A stretch of DNA of 64,000 bases, taken from positions 124,001 through 188,000 of the forward strand of contig JAKLLG010000004.1 of NCBI GenBank assembly GCA_023150275.1. The letters are read 5' to 3'. Of this stretch, positions 18,446 through 28,493 are shown one piece after another (position 1 is the stretch's first letter; every line of letters starts with the position of its first letter). Made by a program: the position numbers and the translations under genes. Source of the stretch: Rhodocyclaceae bacterium (GTDB lineage Bacteria; Pseudomonadota; Gammaproteobacteria; Burkholderiales; Rhodocyclaceae). The notes beneath the pieces were generated by a model. The model did no database searches. It saw nothing but the letters and a program-made list of their open reading frames with translations, and had not been told where the DNA came from.

Positions 18446-20176
18446 CTACTTCTTCAGCAACTCGGACAGCATGGCGCGCAGGCGGGCACCGGTGATCGGC
18501 TTGTGCAGCAAGGGAAGGCCTGATGCCTGTGCTTCCAGCAGGCGGTCAGCCGCGGTATCGCCAGTGATGATCGCTGCCGGTACGCCTGGCGCAACCAGAC
18601 CGTGCAACGCCGAGAGCGCGTCGAGTCCGGTGCAGCCATCGCGCAGACGATAATCGACGAGAATGGCTTCTGGCAGCCAGGTGTCGTTAGCCAGCAGTTC
18701 ACGCGCGGCAGCGGCGGACTCGACGACCCGCGCATCGCAACACCAGCGCTCGAACAGTTCGACGAGAGCGTTGCGAATCGTCGCATCATCGTCAACGACG
18801 AGAATCCGAGCACCGAACAGTGGATCCAGACCACCAACCACCGGCTCGGCTGCCGCAGCCGCAACGGGGGCAGTGATCGGCAGAGCCAGCGAGAAACACG
18901 AGCCATGCCCCGGGCGCGAGCGCAAATTCAGCGGGTGTCCGAGTAGTCGGACCAGCCCATCGACGATGGCGAGACCGAGGCCCAAGCCCTTGTTGCGATC
19001 GCGCTCGGGGTTGTCGAGCTGGCAGAACTCCCGAAAAACCTCCTGCAGCTTGCTCTCTGGAATTCCAACACCACTGTCCCAGACTTGCAGGCGAAGCGGA
19101 TGCCCCCGGCGGCAAACAATCAACACACCGCCTTTACGGGTGTACTTGATGGCATTGGCTACCAGGTTGCGCAGGATACGCTCAAGCAGTGCCGGATCGC
19201 TCAGCACCCACGCATCGCGTACACGAACGCGTAACTGCAAACCCTTGGCCTCAGCCTGCGCGGTGAACTCCCGCTCGATACCCGCCAGCAGGGGGGCGAG
19301 CGGGACGGGCCGTATGTCAGGCGTGATCGCACCGGCATCGATCTTCGAAAAATCGAGCAGGGCGTCGAGCAATGCCGCAAGCCCGTGGTTGGCGCTGCGC
19401 AGACTGGCAATGACGCGACGCCCACGCTCGGAACTGACATCGGCCGCCAGTGCATCGATCAGCAGCGCAAGCGCATAAACCGGTTGTCGCAGGTCGTGGC
19501 CGGCAGCCGCGAGAAACTTGGATTTTGCGACGTTGGCTTCTTCAGCGATGTTTTTCTGCCGGCGCAGTTCGCCGACAAGCCCCAGATTTTCGAAACGCAG
19601 GCGCAGCGCTTCGACCACCGACGCCTGGGTATTGCGGGCGAACGCAATGTTGAGCAACAGGAACAGTAGCGAAGCCACGGCCGTCCCGACATACAGCCCG
19701 CCGCTCTCGGCGAGGCAGCGCAGGGCAAAGGGCAGAACGACGGGGGTGACATGTGCGACGTAGGCGGGGAAGTAGCTTGCATGTGCCGCGAGCGAAGCGA
19801 GCACCACGCCGCCGAAAAGCATGACGAAGGCAACAAAACTCGCCGGCTCGGTTGAAAAGAAGACAACCCCTGCGACGCCCCAGAGACTGCTGGAAGAAAG
19901 CGACCCGACAGCGAAACGGGCGCCCCAGCGCACGGTGTCGGAAATGCGCCGAGGCTGGCGCTGGTAGTTGAAGAGAAGAACGCTACGGGCTGCGTTGACC
20001 AGAACAACCATTCCGATCCAGGTAAGCAGTCCGCCGGCCCGCGAGTCGCTCCACAAGATGAATGCAAGCAGCCCCGAGGCGACAAGATTGCCAGCAATGA
20101 TCGCAGGGCCATTGGCGTAGAGCAGGCGTACTCGCTCCGCAAGCACCTCGTCGTCGTATCGGATCGTTGTGGCCAT
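18446..20176 (-). CDS. hybrid sensor histidine kinase/response regulator
   Basis: A 576-residue membrane protein with about six hydrophobic segments in residues 25-185, an H-box with H227 in AAGHDLRQPVYAL, an ATPase domain (VANAIKYTRKG, DSGVGIP, GLGLGLAIVDGL) and a C-terminal receiver starting near residue 455 (ARILVVDDD) with phospho-acceptor Asp in AILVDYRLRDG. The HDLRQP type is common in kinases that pair with LuxR regulators. No partner regulator is adjacent. It converges with the amidotransferase and sits between protease/NIF3 and tatC, breaking a commonly seen gene order. Confidence 0.9.
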   Translation of the reverse strand: MATTIRYDDEVLAERVRLLYANGPAIIAGNLVASGLLAFILWSDSRAGGLLTWIGMVVLVNAARSVLLFNYQRQPRRISDTVRWGARFAVGSLSSSSLWGVAGVVFFSTEPASFVAFVMLFGGVVLASLAAHASYFPAYVAHVTPVVLPFALRCLAESGGLYVGTAVASLLFLLLNIAFARNTQASVVEALRLRFENLGLVGELRRQKNIAEEANVAKSKFLAAAGHDLRQPVYALALLIDALAADVSSERGRRVIASLRSANHGLAALLDALLDFSKIDAGAITPDIRPVPLAPLLAGIEREFTAQAEAKGLQLRVRVRDAWVLSDPALLERILRNLVANAIKYTRKGGVLIVCRRGHPLRLQVWDSGVGIPESKLQEVFREFCQLDNPERDRNKGLGLGLAIVDGLVRLLGHPLNLRSRPGHGSCFSLALPITAPVAAAAAEPVVGGLDPLFGARILVVDDDATIRNALVELFERWCCDARVVESAAAARELLANDTWLPEAILVDYRLRDGCTGLDALSALHGLVAPGVPAAIITGDTAADRLLEAQASGLPLLHKPITGARLRAMLSELLKK

Positions 20177-20269
20177 CGCGAAGCTAGCTTCGCCAGACTA
20201 CTGCGCTGAAGCAGGCGAGCAATGCAGGCTCTATCAACGGGGGCTGCACGTTAACGCCCCCATGAATCG

Positions 20270-21067
20270 TCAGCTCCGGTCCTTGATCTGCTGCTCGTCA
20301 GCCTCGCTCGCCGGTGCCCACGCGTCGGCTGCGGCAGGTTTGGGCGGCGGCGCGGTGACGAAGCGCGCAAAGATGATGCCAAGCTCGTAGAGCAGGCACA
20401 TCGGGATCGCCAGCGCCAGCTGCGAGACGACGTCGGGCGGCGTGACGATGGCGGCGATGATGAAGGCGATGACGATGAAGTAGGAGCGCCATTCCTTCAG
20501 TTTTTCGACCGTGACCAACCCGAACTTGACCAGCACCACCAGCACCACCGGCACCTCGAAGGAGACGCCGAAGGCGAGGAACATCGTCATCACGAAACCA
20601 AGGTAGGCCTCGATATCCGGGGCCGGCGTGATGCTCTTCGGTGAGAAGCTGCCGATGAAGGTGAATACTTGGCCAAAGACGAAGAAGTAGCAGAAGGCGA
20701 TGCCGAGCATGAAAAGGAAGGTGCTCGCCACCACCAGCGGCAAGGCCAGCCGCTTCTCGTGGGCGTAAAGCCCCGGCGCAACAAAGGCCCAGATCTGATA
20801 GAGCACCACCGGCAGTGCGATCACGAAAGCGATGAGCATGGTCACCTTGATCGGCACCATGAACGGGGTGATGACACCGATGGCAACCATCTTGGTGCCT
20901 TCCGGCAGTGCCTGCGTCAACGGCATCGCGAGGATGTCGTAGATTGTGCCCGGCCCCGGCCAAAGGCACAGGCCGGCAAAGACGATACCGACGGCGACCA
21001 GCGCGCGCACGAGGCGATCGCGCAGTTCGACGAGATGCGAAATGAAGGAATCTTCCTGCTGGGTCAT
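20270..21067 (-). CDS. tatC: Sec-independent protein translocase TatC
   Basis: A 265-residue inner-membrane protein with the six-helix TatC topology. The N-terminal FISHLVELRDRL and the first periplasmic region binding the twin-arginine signal are well conserved, as is FGVSFEVPVV near residues 164-173. It recognises folded Tat substrates; in this window that includes NosZ, which has an RRKFL signal. It is the last gene of the hisBHAFIE-hit-tatABC run and starts 11 bases after tatB. Confidence 0.96.
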   Translation of the reverse strand: MTQQEDSFISHLVELRDRLVRALVAVGIVFAGLCLWPGPGTIYDILAMPLTQALPEGTKMVAIGVITPFMVPIKVTMLIAFVIALPVVLYQIWAFVAPGLYAHEKRLALPLVVASTFLFMLGIAFCYFFVFGQVFTFIGSFSPKSITPAPDIEAYLGFVMTMFLAFGVSFEVPVVLVVLVKFGLVTVEKLKEWRSYFIVIAFIIAAIVTPPDVVSQLALAIPMCLLYELGIIFARFVTAPPPKPAAADAWAPASEADEQQIKDRS

Positions 21068-21078
21068 GGAGAGGGCAA

Positions 21079-21540
21079 TCAGACCTTTTGGGGGCTCATG
21101 GCAGCACTTGCCTGCTCGACAGGCCGTGCCGGCGGCACAGCCTCGGGCGCCTCCCCTTCAGCGGCAGAGACGGCAGCCGTGGGCAGCACGAGCGGTGCGG
21201 CAACACCGCTGGACGACTGTTCGACGGCAGCGGCAACGTCGGCAACCGGTTCGGTGACGCTGCGCGCGGTCTCGTTGAGGGCCGATTCGGCCGACTGGAG
21301 TTCCGTGGTAACGCTGCGTTCAAGGCCGCGTGCCGACTCCTCGACCTGCGCCTGAAGGCGCTTCAGCTCCTCAAGCTGCATCTCGCGGTTGATGTCCGAC
21401 TTGACGTCACTGACGTAGCGTTGCAAGCGCCCGAGGAGATGCCCCGCAGTGCGTGCCACGCGCGGCAGTTTTTCCGGGCCGAGCACGACCAGCGCCACAA
21501 TGGCGATGATCAGCATTTCGGAGAATGCGATATCAAACAT
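21079..21540 (-). CDS. tatB: Sec-independent protein translocase TatB
   Basis: A 153-residue protein with one N-terminal membrane helix (MFDIAFSEMLIIAIVALVVL), the Gly-Pro hinge in VLGPEKLPRVART, an amphipathic helix and a long charged, Ala/Glu/Pro-rich tail. TatB forms the substrate-receptor complex with TatC. The tail is poorly conserved, as usual. It sits between tatA and tatC in the standard order. Confidence 0.94.
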   Translation of the reverse strand: MFDIAFSEMLIIAIVALVVLGPEKLPRVARTAGHLLGRLQRYVSDVKSDINREMQLEELKRLQAQVEESARGLERSVTTELQSAESALNETARSVTEPVADVAAAVEQSSSGVAAPLVLPTAAVSAAEGEAPEAVPPARPVEQASAAMSPQKV

Positions 21541-21608
21541 GCCGTCAGTAAGGATGAAGGAACAAGTAGCCGGGCAAGGCGACGCGGATTTTCCGCACGC
21601 CGCTCAGC

Positions 21609-21839
21609 TCACGACTTGGTCTTTTCCTTGACCTCGCCTTCGATAGTCTGGCCGCCGGCAACCTGTGCCGGCGGGGTTTGTGCGGCATCGCCTGGCTTAT
21701 CGGCTTCCTTCATGCCTTCCTTGAAGCCTTTCACCGCGCCGCCGAGATCCTTGCCGACGTTGGTCAGCTTCTTGGTGCCGAAGATGAGGACGATGATGAC
21801 CAGAACGATCAGCCAGTGCCAGATGCTGAAGCTACCCAT
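21609..21839 (-). CDS. tatA: Sec-independent protein translocase TatA
   Basis: A 76-residue protein: short membrane helix ([20 protein letters not shown]), FGTKKL hinge, amphipathic helix [12 protein letters not shown] and an acidic/Gln-rich tail. TatA oligomerises to form the translocation pore. The ATG at 21839 has AGGAGA upstream. The [10 protein letters not shown] segment distinguishes it from TatB. Confidence 0.95.
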   Translation of the reverse strand: MGSFSIWHWLIVLVIIVLIFGTKKLTNVGKDLGGAVKGFKEGMKEADKPGDAAQTPPAQVAGGQTIEGEVKEKTKS

Positions 21840-21860
21840 GATGTTGTCTCCTTGATTTTC

Positions 21861-22208
21861 CTAGATTCGTTTGAGCATCGGCCCGACCGGTTCCGGCCCG
21901 CCGACGATATGGATGTGCAGGTGCGGAACTTCCTGATGCCCGACCCGCCCGGTGTTGATGATGATGCGGAAACCATCCGGACTGCCCTGCTCGACGGCGA
22001 TGCGGTTCGCGATGGCCAGCATCTTCCCGAGCACCGGGGTGTCGTCCGCGCTCACGTGCGCCAGCGATTCGATATGCTTCTTCGGAATCACCAGCACATG
22101 TACCGGGCGCGCCGGATTGATGTCCTTGAAGGCGAGGATGTCATCATCCTCATAAACCTTGCCGGCCGGGATTTCGCCGGCAACGATGCGGCAGAAGATG
22201 CAGCTCAC
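21861..22208 (-). CDS. HIT-family nucleotide-binding hydrolase (HinT-like)
   Basis: A 115-residue histidine-triad protein. The triad motif HLHIHIVGG is near the C-terminus and the N-terminal CIFCRIVAGEIP is typical of bacterial HinT. These enzymes hydrolyse AMP-lysine-type phosphoramidates. It overlaps the hisE stop by four bases (ATGA), so it is translated with the histidine operon, the usual position in betaproteobacteria. Confidence 0.93.
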   Translation of the reverse strand: MSCIFCRIVAGEIPAGKVYEDDDILAFKDINPARPVHVLVIPKKHIESLAHVSADDTPVLGKMLAIANRIAVEQGSPDGFRIIINTGRVGHQEVPHLHIHIVGGPEPVGPMLKRI

Positions 22209-22534
22209 TGCTTCACCCCGCGCGAGTTTTTCTCGTCGATACCGGAAATCCCCTCGCGACGGCGCATTTCCTGCGACACATCCTCGATGCCCAGCCCGTA
22301 GAAGGAGAGCAGGACGAGCAGGTGATAGACCACATCGGCCGATTCGCGAACGATATGCAAGCGGTTGCCTTCCTTGCCGGCCATGATCAGTTCGGCGGTT
22401 TCCTCACCGATCTTCTTCAGGATCGAATCCGGGCCACCGGCCAGCAACTTGGCGGTGTAGGACGTTTCCGGATCGGCGTGACGACGCGAAGCCAGCGTTT
22501 CCGAAAGACGATGCAGAATGTCGTGCGTGCTCAT
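22205..22534 (-). CDS. hisE: phosphoribosyl-ATP pyrophosphohydrolase
   Basis: A 109-residue MazG-fold enzyme for step 2 of histidine synthesis, hydrolysing PR-ATP to PR-AMP. The core [10 protein letters not shown] with its metal-binding glutamates and the [13 protein letters not shown] helix are visible. It is separate from hisI rather than fused as in enterobacteria, and overlaps hisI by four bases (ATGA). Confidence 0.95.
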   Translation of the reverse strand: MSTHDILHRLSETLASRRHADPETSYTAKLLAGGPDSILKKIGEETAELIMAGKEGNRLHIVRESADVVYHLLVLLSFYGLGIEDVSQEMRRREGISGIDEKNSRGVKQ

Positions 22535-22935
22535 TTGGCGTAGATTTCCTTGGGGTCTTTCAATACCGGATCGACCGGCGCCCAGCGCCCGTCTTGCAAC
22601 TCATGGAAGAAGCAGCTCTGCCGGCCGGTATGGCAGGCAATGCCGCCTTCCTGTTCAATCGCCAGCAACAACACGTCGCCATCGCAGTCGGTGCGGATCG
22701 CCGACACCTTCTGATAGTGACCGGACTCCTCGCCCTTGCGCCACAAGCGTCCACGCGAACGCGACCAGTATACCGCGTTGCCGCATTTCACCGTTTCCTG
22801 CAGCGATTCGCGGTTCATGTACGCAAACATCAGCACGCGGCCGGTTCCGGCATCCTGGGCGATGGCCGGGATCATGCCGTCCTTGTCCCACCTGAGGGCA
22901 TCGAGCCAGGGCTGAGAGGGATCGAGATCGCTCAC
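22531..22935 (-). CDS. hisI: phosphoribosyl-AMP cyclohydrolase
   Basis: A 134-residue enzyme for step 3 of histidine synthesis. Motifs include [12 protein letters not shown], the zinc/metal-binding [10 protein letters not shown] and the cysteine motif [11 protein letters not shown]. The start is a GTG at 22935 that overlaps the hisF stop (GTGA); it fits the family N-terminus [15 protein letters not shown]. The longer open frame upstream is antisense-type translation of hisF and is not used. Confidence 0.93.
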   Translation of the reverse strand: MSDLDPSQPWLDALRWDKDGMIPAIAQDAGTGRVLMFAYMNRESLQETVKCGNAVYWSRSRGRLWRKGEESGHYQKVSAIRTDCDGDVLLLAIEQEGGIACHTGRQSCFFHELQDGRWAPVDPVLKDPKEIYAK

Positions 22936-23690
22936 AGGCGCACCTCGATACCGCGTTCGCGCATCCGCTCCTTGGCCTGGCGCACGGTGTACTCGCCAAA
23001 ATGGAAGATCGAGGCAGCCAGCACGGCGTCGGCGTGGCCGATGGTCACGCCATCGGCGAGATGGTCGAGGTTGCCGACGCCGCCGGAGGCGATCACCGGG
23101 ATATCGACAGCATCCGCGACAGCACGCGTCAGTGCCAGGTCGAAGCCGGCCTTGGTGCCGTCGCGATCCATGCTGGTGAGCAGGATTTCGCCGGCGCCCA
23201 GCTGCTGCACCTTCTGTGCCCATTCGATGGCACACATGCCCGTGCCCTTGCGGCCGCCGTGAGTGAATACTTCCCAACGCCCGGGCGCCGACTGCTTGGC
23301 GTCGATGGCGACGACGATGCACTGGTTGCCGACCTTGGCCGACGCTTCGGCAACGAGATCGGGATTCTGCACGGCGGCGGTGTTCATGCTGACCTTGTCG
23401 GCGCCGGCATTGAGCAGGCGGCGCACGTCGGCAATGGCGCGCACGCCGCCGCCGACGGTGAGCGGAATGAAGACCTGCTCGGCACAGGCTTCGACGATGT
23501 GCAGGATGATGTCGCGCTGATCGCTTGATGCCGTGATATCGAGGAAGGTCACCTCGTCGGCACCCTGCGCGTCGTAGCGGCGGGCAATCTCGACCGGATC
23601 GCCGGCATCGCGCAGATCGACGAAATTGGTGCCCTTGACGACGCGGCCGGCAGTAACGTCGAGACAGGGAATGATGCGTTTGGCGAGCAC
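22932..23690 (-). CDS. hisF: imidazole glycerol phosphate synthase, cyclase subunit
   Basis: A 252-residue (beta-alpha)8 barrel that uses ammonia from HisH to make IGP and AICAR. It starts with [11 protein letters not shown], where the conserved catalytic Asp sits, and has the second catalytic Asp in [12 protein letters not shown]. The start codon is GTG at 23690, 3 bases after hisA. HisH lies upstream in the same operon, so both halves of the enzyme are present. Confidence 0.96.
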   Translation of the reverse strand: MLAKRIIPCLDVTAGRVVKGTNFVDLRDAGDPVEIARRYDAQGADEVTFLDITASSDQRDIILHIVEACAEQVFIPLTVGGGVRAIADVRRLLNAGADKVSMNTAAVQNPDLVAEASAKVGNQCIVVAIDAKQSAPGRWEVFTHGGRKGTGMCAIEWAQKVQQLGAGEILLTSMDRDGTKAGFDLALTRAVADAVDIPVIASGGVGNLDHLADGVTIGHADAVLAASIFHFGEYTVRQAKERMRERGIEVRL

Positions 23691-23693
23691 TGC

Positions 23694-24446
23694 TTATTTG
23701 CCCGACTCGTTGCCCAGCTCGTCGGCGAGTTTCTGCGCCGCCGCGAAATCGAGCGAGCCGTCATACACGGCACGGCCGGCAATGGTGCCGGCGATGCCTT
23801 CGCTCTCGACCGCGCAGAGTTTTTTGATGTCATCGAGGTTGGAGAGCCCGCCCGAGGCAATCACGGGAATATGCAGCGCCTGCGCAAGCTTCACGGTTGC
23901 TTCGATGTTGATGCCCGAGAGCATGCCGTCGCGGCCGATATCGGTGTAGATGATGCCCTCGACGCCGTAGTCCTCGTATTTCTTGGCGAGGTCGATGACA
24001 TCGTGGCCGGTCAGCTTCGACCAGCCATCCACCGCCACCTTGCCATCCTTGGCATCCAGCCCGACGATGATGTGACCGGGGAAGGCGCCGCAGGCATCGT
24101 GCAGGAAACCGGGGTTTTTCACCGCGGCGGTGCCGATGATCACATAGGAAAGGCCGTCGTCGAGACAGCGCTCGATGGTGTCGAGATCACGGATGCCGCC
24201 GCCGAGTTGCACCGGAATGTCGTCGCCGACTTCCTTGAGGATGGCCTTGATCGCACTCTCGTTCTTCGGTTTGCCGGCGAAGGCGCCGTTCAGGTCGACG
24301 AGGTGCAGGCGGCGGGCGCCCTGCTTCACCCACTCGCGAGCCTGTGCGGCGGGATCGAGGTTGAACACGGTTGCCTCATCCATGAGGCCTTGCTTGAGAC
24401 GGACGCACTGCCCGTCCTTCAGGTCGATCGCGGGAATGATCAGCAT
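23694..24446 (-). CDS. hisA: ProFAR isomerase (HisA)
   Basis: A 250-residue barrel enzyme that isomerises ProFAR to PRFAR. The catalytic Asp near the N-terminus ([17 protein letters not shown]) and the second catalytic Asp in [11 protein letters not shown] are visible. It is homologous to HisF next to it. The gap of 55 bp to hisH is the longest inside the his run. Confidence 0.96.
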   Translation of the reverse strand: MLIIPAIDLKDGQCVRLKQGLMDEATVFNLDPAAQAREWVKQGARRLHLVDLNGAFAGKPKNESAIKAILKEVGDDIPVQLGGGIRDLDTIERCLDDGLSYVIIGTAAVKNPGFLHDACGAFPGHIIVGLDAKDGKVAVDGWSKLTGHDVIDLAKKYEDYGVEGIIYTDIGRDGMLSGINIEATVKLAQALHIPVIASGGLSNLDDIKKLCAVESEGIAGTIAGRAVYDGSLDFAAAQKLADELGNESGK

Positions 24447-24501
24447 GGGAAAGCTTCAGGAAGCGATAGAAAGTTTGGCCGGAAACCGGTTGGCGTGAGG
24501 C

Positions 24502-25146
24502 TCAGGGATTCCAGTGGATGAAGTTGGACAGAAGCTGTAGGCCAGCCTGCGCGCTCTTCTCCGGATGGCATTGAACGGCGAAGATATTATCCCGCGCACA
24601 GGCACTGGTAAAGGGGATGCCGTATTCGGTGGTGCTGGCGATGCAGGCGGCATCGCCAGGGGCAACGTAGTAGCTGTGCACGAAGTAGAAACGGGCGCCG
24701 TCGGCAATGCCCTGCCACAGCGGGTGCGCCTTGGTCTGGCGCACTTCGTTCCAGCCCATGTGCGGCACCTTCAGCTTCTGGCCATCGGGCAGACACATCT
24801 TCCCGGCGGGGAAACGCTTTACTTCGCCGGGCAGAATGCCAAGGCCGGGCACGTCGCCCTCTTCGGAATGCTCGAACAGCATCTGCTGGCCGATGCAGAT
24901 GCCGAGGAACGGTTTGTTCGCCGCAGCGGCTATCACTGCCTGACGCAAGCCGCGCTCGTTCAGCTCGCGCATGCAGTCGGGCATCGCACCCTGGCCGGGA
25001 ACGACCACGCGCTCGGCCGCGGCCACCACCGCCGGGTCGGCGGTGACGACCACCGGCTTGCCGTCGGCGACATGTTCCAGCGCCTTGGCCACCGAACGCA
25101 GGTTGCCCATGCCGTAGTCGACTACGGCAATCACTCCACCTGGCAT
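24502..25146 (-). CDS. hisH: imidazole glycerol phosphate synthase, glutaminase subunit
   Basis: A 214-residue class I glutaminase. The nucleophile Cys is in [12 protein letters not shown] near residue 84 and the His-Glu pair is in [10 protein letters not shown] near the C-terminus. It feeds ammonia to HisF. The ATG at 25146 shares its A with the hisB stop (TGATG), which fixes the start and indicates translational coupling. Confidence 0.95.
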   Translation of the reverse strand: MPGGVIAVVDYGMGNLRSVAKALEHVADGKPVVVTADPAVVAAAERVVVPGQGAMPDCMRELNERGLRQAVIAAAANKPFLGICIGQQMLFEHSEEGDVPGLGILPGEVKRFPAGKMCLPDGQKLKVPHMGWNEVRQTKAHPLWQGIADGARFYFVHSYYVAPGDAACIASTTEYGIPFTSACARDNIFAVQCHPEKSAQAGLQLLSNFIHWNP

Positions 25147-25733
25147 CACAGCGCGCCCTTGGTCGAGGGAATGGCACCCGAGGCGCGCGGGTCGGCTTCG
25201 GCGGCCATGCGCAGCGCCCGGCCGAAGGCCTTGAACACCGTTTCGGCCTGGTGGTGGGCGTTGGTGCCGCGCAGGTTGTCGACGTGGATCGTGACCAGCG
25301 CGTGATTGACCAGCCCCTGGAAGAACTCGTTCACCAGATCGACGTCGAACTGGCCGATCCAGGCACGGGTGAAGGCGACATGGAACTCCAGCCCCGGCCG
25401 GCCCGAGAGGTCGACGACGACGCGCGACAGGGCTTCGTCCAGCGGCACGTAGGCGTGGCCGTAGCGGCGCAGGCCCTTCTTGTCGCCGAGCGCCTTCGCG
25501 AGCGCCTGCCCGAGCGTGATGCCGATATCCTCGACAGTGTGATGCGCGTCGATGTGCAGGTCGCCCTTGGCCGTGACTTCGAGGTCGATCGCGCCGTGGC
25601 GGGCGATCTGGTCGAGCATGTGGTCGAGGAAGGGCACGCCGGTGTCGAACTTGCCGACGCCGGTGCCGTCGAGATTGAGCTTCACCGAGACCTGGGTCTC
25701 GAGGGTATTGCGCGTGATTTCGGCTTGCCGCAT
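25146..25733 (-). CDS. hisB: imidazoleglycerol-phosphate dehydratase
   Basis: A 195-residue monofunctional dehydratase, without the N-terminal phosphatase domain of enterobacterial HisB. The manganese-binding motifs DAHHTVED near residue 69 and GTNAHHQAE near residue 164 are complete. The ATG at 25733 gives the family N-terminus [13 protein letters not shown]. It is the first gene of the minus-strand his run and is divergent from hisC across 75 bp. Confidence 0.95.
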   Translation of the reverse strand: MRQAEITRNTLETQVSVKLNLDGTGVGKFDTGVPFLDHMLDQIARHGAIDLEVTAKGDLHIDAHHTVEDIGITLGQALAKALGDKKGLRRYGHAYVPLDEALSRVVVDLSGRPGLEFHVAFTRAWIGQFDVDLVNEFFQGLVNHALVTIHVDNLRGTNAHHQAETVFKAFGRALRMAAEADPRASGAIPSTKGAL

Positions 25734-25808
25734 GGGTCTTGGCCACAGGGGATGGAACAGGCCGCCATGATACCATTTCGACCTTTGGAAAAGCCCTTCG
25801 AAACACCC

Positions 25809-26903
25809 ATGAGCAAGTACTGGAGCGCCACGACGAAGAAGCTGACCCCCTACGTGCCGGGCGAACAGCCCAAGCTCACGAAGCTGGTCAAGCTGAACAC
25901 CAACGAGAACCCCTACCCGCCCAGCCCGCGGGCAGTGGCCGCGATGCAGGCGGAACTGGGGACGGACGGCGCCGCGCTGCGCCTCTATCCGGACCCGAAC
26001 GCCGACCGGCTGAAGGAAGCCGTCGCCGCCTTCTTTGCCGCGCATGGGGTCACCCCGGCCCACGTCTTCGTCGGCAACGGCTCGGACGAGGTGCTGGCAC
26101 ACGCCTTCCAGGGGCTGCTCAAGCACGAGCGACCGATTCTTTTTCCGGACATCACCTACAGCTTCTACCCGGTCTACTGCGGGCTGTACGGCGTCGATTA
26201 CAACCAGGTGGCGCTGGACGGTGATTTCGCGATCGTCGCCGATGATTACCGCCAACCGAGCGCACGCAAACCCGGCGGCATCATTTTCCCGAACCCGAAC
26301 GCCCCGACCGGCCGCCTGCTGCCGCTGGCCGAGGTCGAACGCATCGTCGCCGGCAACCCGGACTCGGTGGTGGTCGTCGACGAGGCCTACATCGACTTCG
26401 CGGGCGACGACATCCCTACGGCGATCGCCCTCGTGGCGAAATACCCGAACCTGCTGGTCGTGCATACGCTGTCCAAGTCGCGCTCGCTCGCCGGACTGCG
26501 CGTCGGCTACGCGGTCGGCCAGCCCGAACTGATCGAGGGGCTGGAGCGGGTCAAGAACAGCTTCAACTCGTACCCGCTCGACCGGCTCGCGATCAGCGGC
26601 GCCGTCGCCGCACTGGAAGATGTCGCCCACTTCGACGCCACCCGCCAGGCGGTGATAAAGAGCCGCGAGGCACTGGTCGCCGAGATGGCGAAGCTCGGCT
26701 TCGAAACCCTGCCCTCGGCCGCCAACTTCATCTTCGCCCGCCACCCGCAGCACGACGCCGGCACGCTCGCCGCCGCACTGCGCGAGCGCAGCATCATCGT
26801 CCGCCATTTCAAGTCACCGCGCATCGAGCAGTTCCTGCGCATCACCATCGGTACCGACGAACAGTGCATGGCGCTGCTCGCTGCCCTGAGGGAGATTCTC
26901 TGA
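25809..26903 (+). CDS. hisC: histidinol-phosphate aminotransferase
   Basis: A 364-residue class I/II PLP aminotransferase. The start region [16 protein letters not shown], the NPNAPTG pocket and the PLP-lysine motif [16 protein letters not shown] near residue 222 are visible. It makes histidinol phosphate from IGP-derived imidazole-acetol phosphate. Unlike most betaproteobacterial his operons, it is divergent from hisB and not preceded by hisG-hisD. Its stop overlaps the nitroreductase start (TGATG). Confidence 0.94.
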   Translation: MSKYWSATTKKLTPYVPGEQPKLTKLVKLNTNENPYPPSPRAVAAMQAELGTDGAALRLYPDPNADRLKEAVAAFFAAHGVTPAHVFVGNGSDEVLAHAFQGLLKHERPILFPDITYSFYPVYCGLYGVDYNQVALDGDFAIVADDYRQPSARKPGGIIFPNPNAPTGRLLPLAEVERIVAGNPDSVVVVDEAYIDFAGDDIPTAIALVAKYPNLLVVHTLSKSRSLAGLRVGYAVGQPELIEGLERVKNSFNSYPLDRLAISGAVAALEDVAHFDATRQAVIKSREALVAEMAKLGFETLPSAANFIFARHPQHDAGTLAAALRERSIIVRHFKSPRIEQFLRITIGTDEQCMALLAALREIL

Positions 26904-27592
26904 TGTTCGACCCGATTGCCGTCGCCCACGTCGATCATGCGATCACGTCGCGCCGCTCGGTGCGCCGCTTTTTGTCGAAGCCGGTACCAAAGAAGACGGT
27001 CGAGGAACTGCTCGCCATCGCCTCGCGCGCACCGTCCGGCACCAACGTCCAGCCGTGGAAGGTCTATGCGCTGGCCGGCAAGGCCAAGGACGAACTGTCG
27101 GCAGCCATCCTCGCCAAGCACAACAGCACCGGCATGGACGGCCGCGAGTTCGACTACTACCCGACCGAATGGGCCGATCCCTGGCTCTCGCGCCGGCGCA
27201 AGATCGGCTTCGACCTCTACGGCCTGCTCGGCATCGGCAAGGAGGACAAGGCCCGGATGAAGGAGCAGACCGGCCGCAACTACCAGTTCTTCGACGCCCC
27301 GGTCGGCTTCATCTTCACGATGGATCGCCAGCTCGGCCGCGGCATGTTCATCGACTACGGCATGTTCATGGCCAACCTGATGACCGCTGCCCGCGCGCGC
27401 GGCCTCGACACCTGCGCGCAGGCCGCCTTTGCCGACTACCACGAGACGATCCGCGAGGTGCTCGGCATCCCGGAGAATGAACTGGTCGTCTGCGGCATGT
27501 CGCTCGGCTACGCGGACAACGCTGCGCCGGAAAACAAGCTGGCGACGGAACGCGAACAGGTGGCAGGATTCACCGATTTCCGCGGCTTCTGA
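26903..27592 (+). CDS. nitroreductase-family flavoprotein
   Basis: A 229-residue FMN-dependent oxidoreductase. The N-terminal SRRSVRRFLSKPVPKKTVEELL and ASRAPSGTNVQPW carry the FMN-phosphate contacts typical of the family, and the C-terminal CGMSLGYAD is conserved. Such enzymes reduce nitroaromatics, quinones or flavins with NAD(P)H; the natural substrate is unknown. The start overlaps the hisC stop (TGATG), so it is translated with hisC, and the PaiB-like flavoprotein follows after 1 base. Confidence 0.88.
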   Translation: MFDPIAVAHVDHAITSRRSVRRFLSKPVPKKTVEELLAIASRAPSGTNVQPWKVYALAGKAKDELSAAILAKHNSTGMDGREFDYYPTEWADPWLSRRRKIGFDLYGLLGIGKEDKARMKEQTGRNYQFFDAPVGFIFTMDRQLGRGMFIDYGMFMANLMTAARARGLDTCAQAAFADYHETIREVLGIPENELVVCGMSLGYADNAAPENKLATEREQVAGFTDFRGF

Positions 27593-27593
27593 G

Positions 27594-28217
27594 ATGTACT
27601 GCCCCGCCCACTTTGCCGAAACCCGACCGGACGTGCTGCACGCGCTGATGCGCGACCATCCGCTGGCGACACTGGTAACGACAGGCGCGGACGGCCCGAA
27701 TGCCGACCACATTCCGCTGCTGCTCGAAACGACGGCGGATGGCACCCAAGTGCTCTGCGGCCATGTCGCCCGCGCCAACCCGATCTGGAAGACCGTACGC
27801 GAAGGCACTCCAGCCTTGGCCGTTTTCCACGGTCCGCAGGCCTACATCACGCCTTCGTGGTATCCGAGCAAGCGCGAACACGGCAAGGCGGTACCGACCT
27901 GGAACTACGCGGTTGTCCATGCTCGCGGGCCGTTGCGCTTCGTTGAAGACACTGACTGGTTGCGCCGCCATGTCCAGGCGCTGACGCGAATGATGGAAAG
28001 CGGGTTTGCCGAACCCTGGGCCGTAAGCGACGCCCCGGCGGATTACATCGAAAACATGCTCGCCGCCACCGTCGGACTCGAGCTTGTGATTGCGTCGCTT
28101 GCAGGCAAGTGGAAGGCCAGCCAGAACCAGCCGGACGCGAATCGGTCCGGTGCTGCGCTGGGACTCCGTCAACTCGGCCATACCGACGCAGCGAAATTGA
28201 TTGAGCGCAGCGAGTAG
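27594..28217 (+). CDS. PaiB-like FMN-binding protein
   Basis: A 207-residue protein of the PaiB/FMN-binding split-barrel family. Typical segments are MYCPAHF at the N-terminus, HIPLLLE, GHVARANPIWK, YITPSWYPSK and VPTWNYAVVHARG. Bacillus PaiB is described as a negative regulator of protease and sporulation genes, but most homologues are uncharacterised. It follows the nitroreductase by 1 base, so two flavoproteins are made together with HisC. Confidence 0.87.
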   Translation: MYCPAHFAETRPDVLHALMRDHPLATLVTTGADGPNADHIPLLLETTADGTQVLCGHVARANPIWKTVREGTPALAVFHGPQAYITPSWYPSKREHGKAVPTWNYAVVHARGPLRFVEDTDWLRRHVQALTRMMESGFAEPWAVSDAPADYIENMLAATVGLELVIASLAGKWKASQNQPDANRSGAALGLRQLGHTDAAKLIERSE

Positions 28218-28353
28218 TCAGCCATGACGGGATTGCAGGCGCCACCGCACATCGCGGAATCCGTGTAACGGAGCCCGGCGGCGCTTCGCCCACCGGCAAG
28301 GATACCCGGCGGGCACGCCAACGGGCGCTCCAAAATCGGCCCAAAGCGGAAAC

Positions 28354-28389
28354 AAAAAACCCGCGCCATCGTGAAATGTGCGCGGGTTT
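28354..28389 (-). terminator. rho-independent terminator after tRNA-Pro
   Basis: The 10-bp perfect arms AAACCCGCGC (28357-28366) and GCGCGGGTTT (28380-28389) pair around a 13-base loop. On the minus strand the stem runs into TTTTTT, so it terminates the ispB/tRNA transcript. It could also end paiB-side transcripts weakly. Confidence 0.85.
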
Positions 28390-28399
28390 CATGTTCTTG

Positions 28400-28476
<77 letters not shown>

Positions 28477-28493
28477 ACTTTGGGTTCGCGGCT

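Noticed and set aside
25734-26807. Upstream extension of the hisB frame
   Set aside because: It is antisense to hisC; the ATG at 25733 gives the standard 195-residue enzyme.
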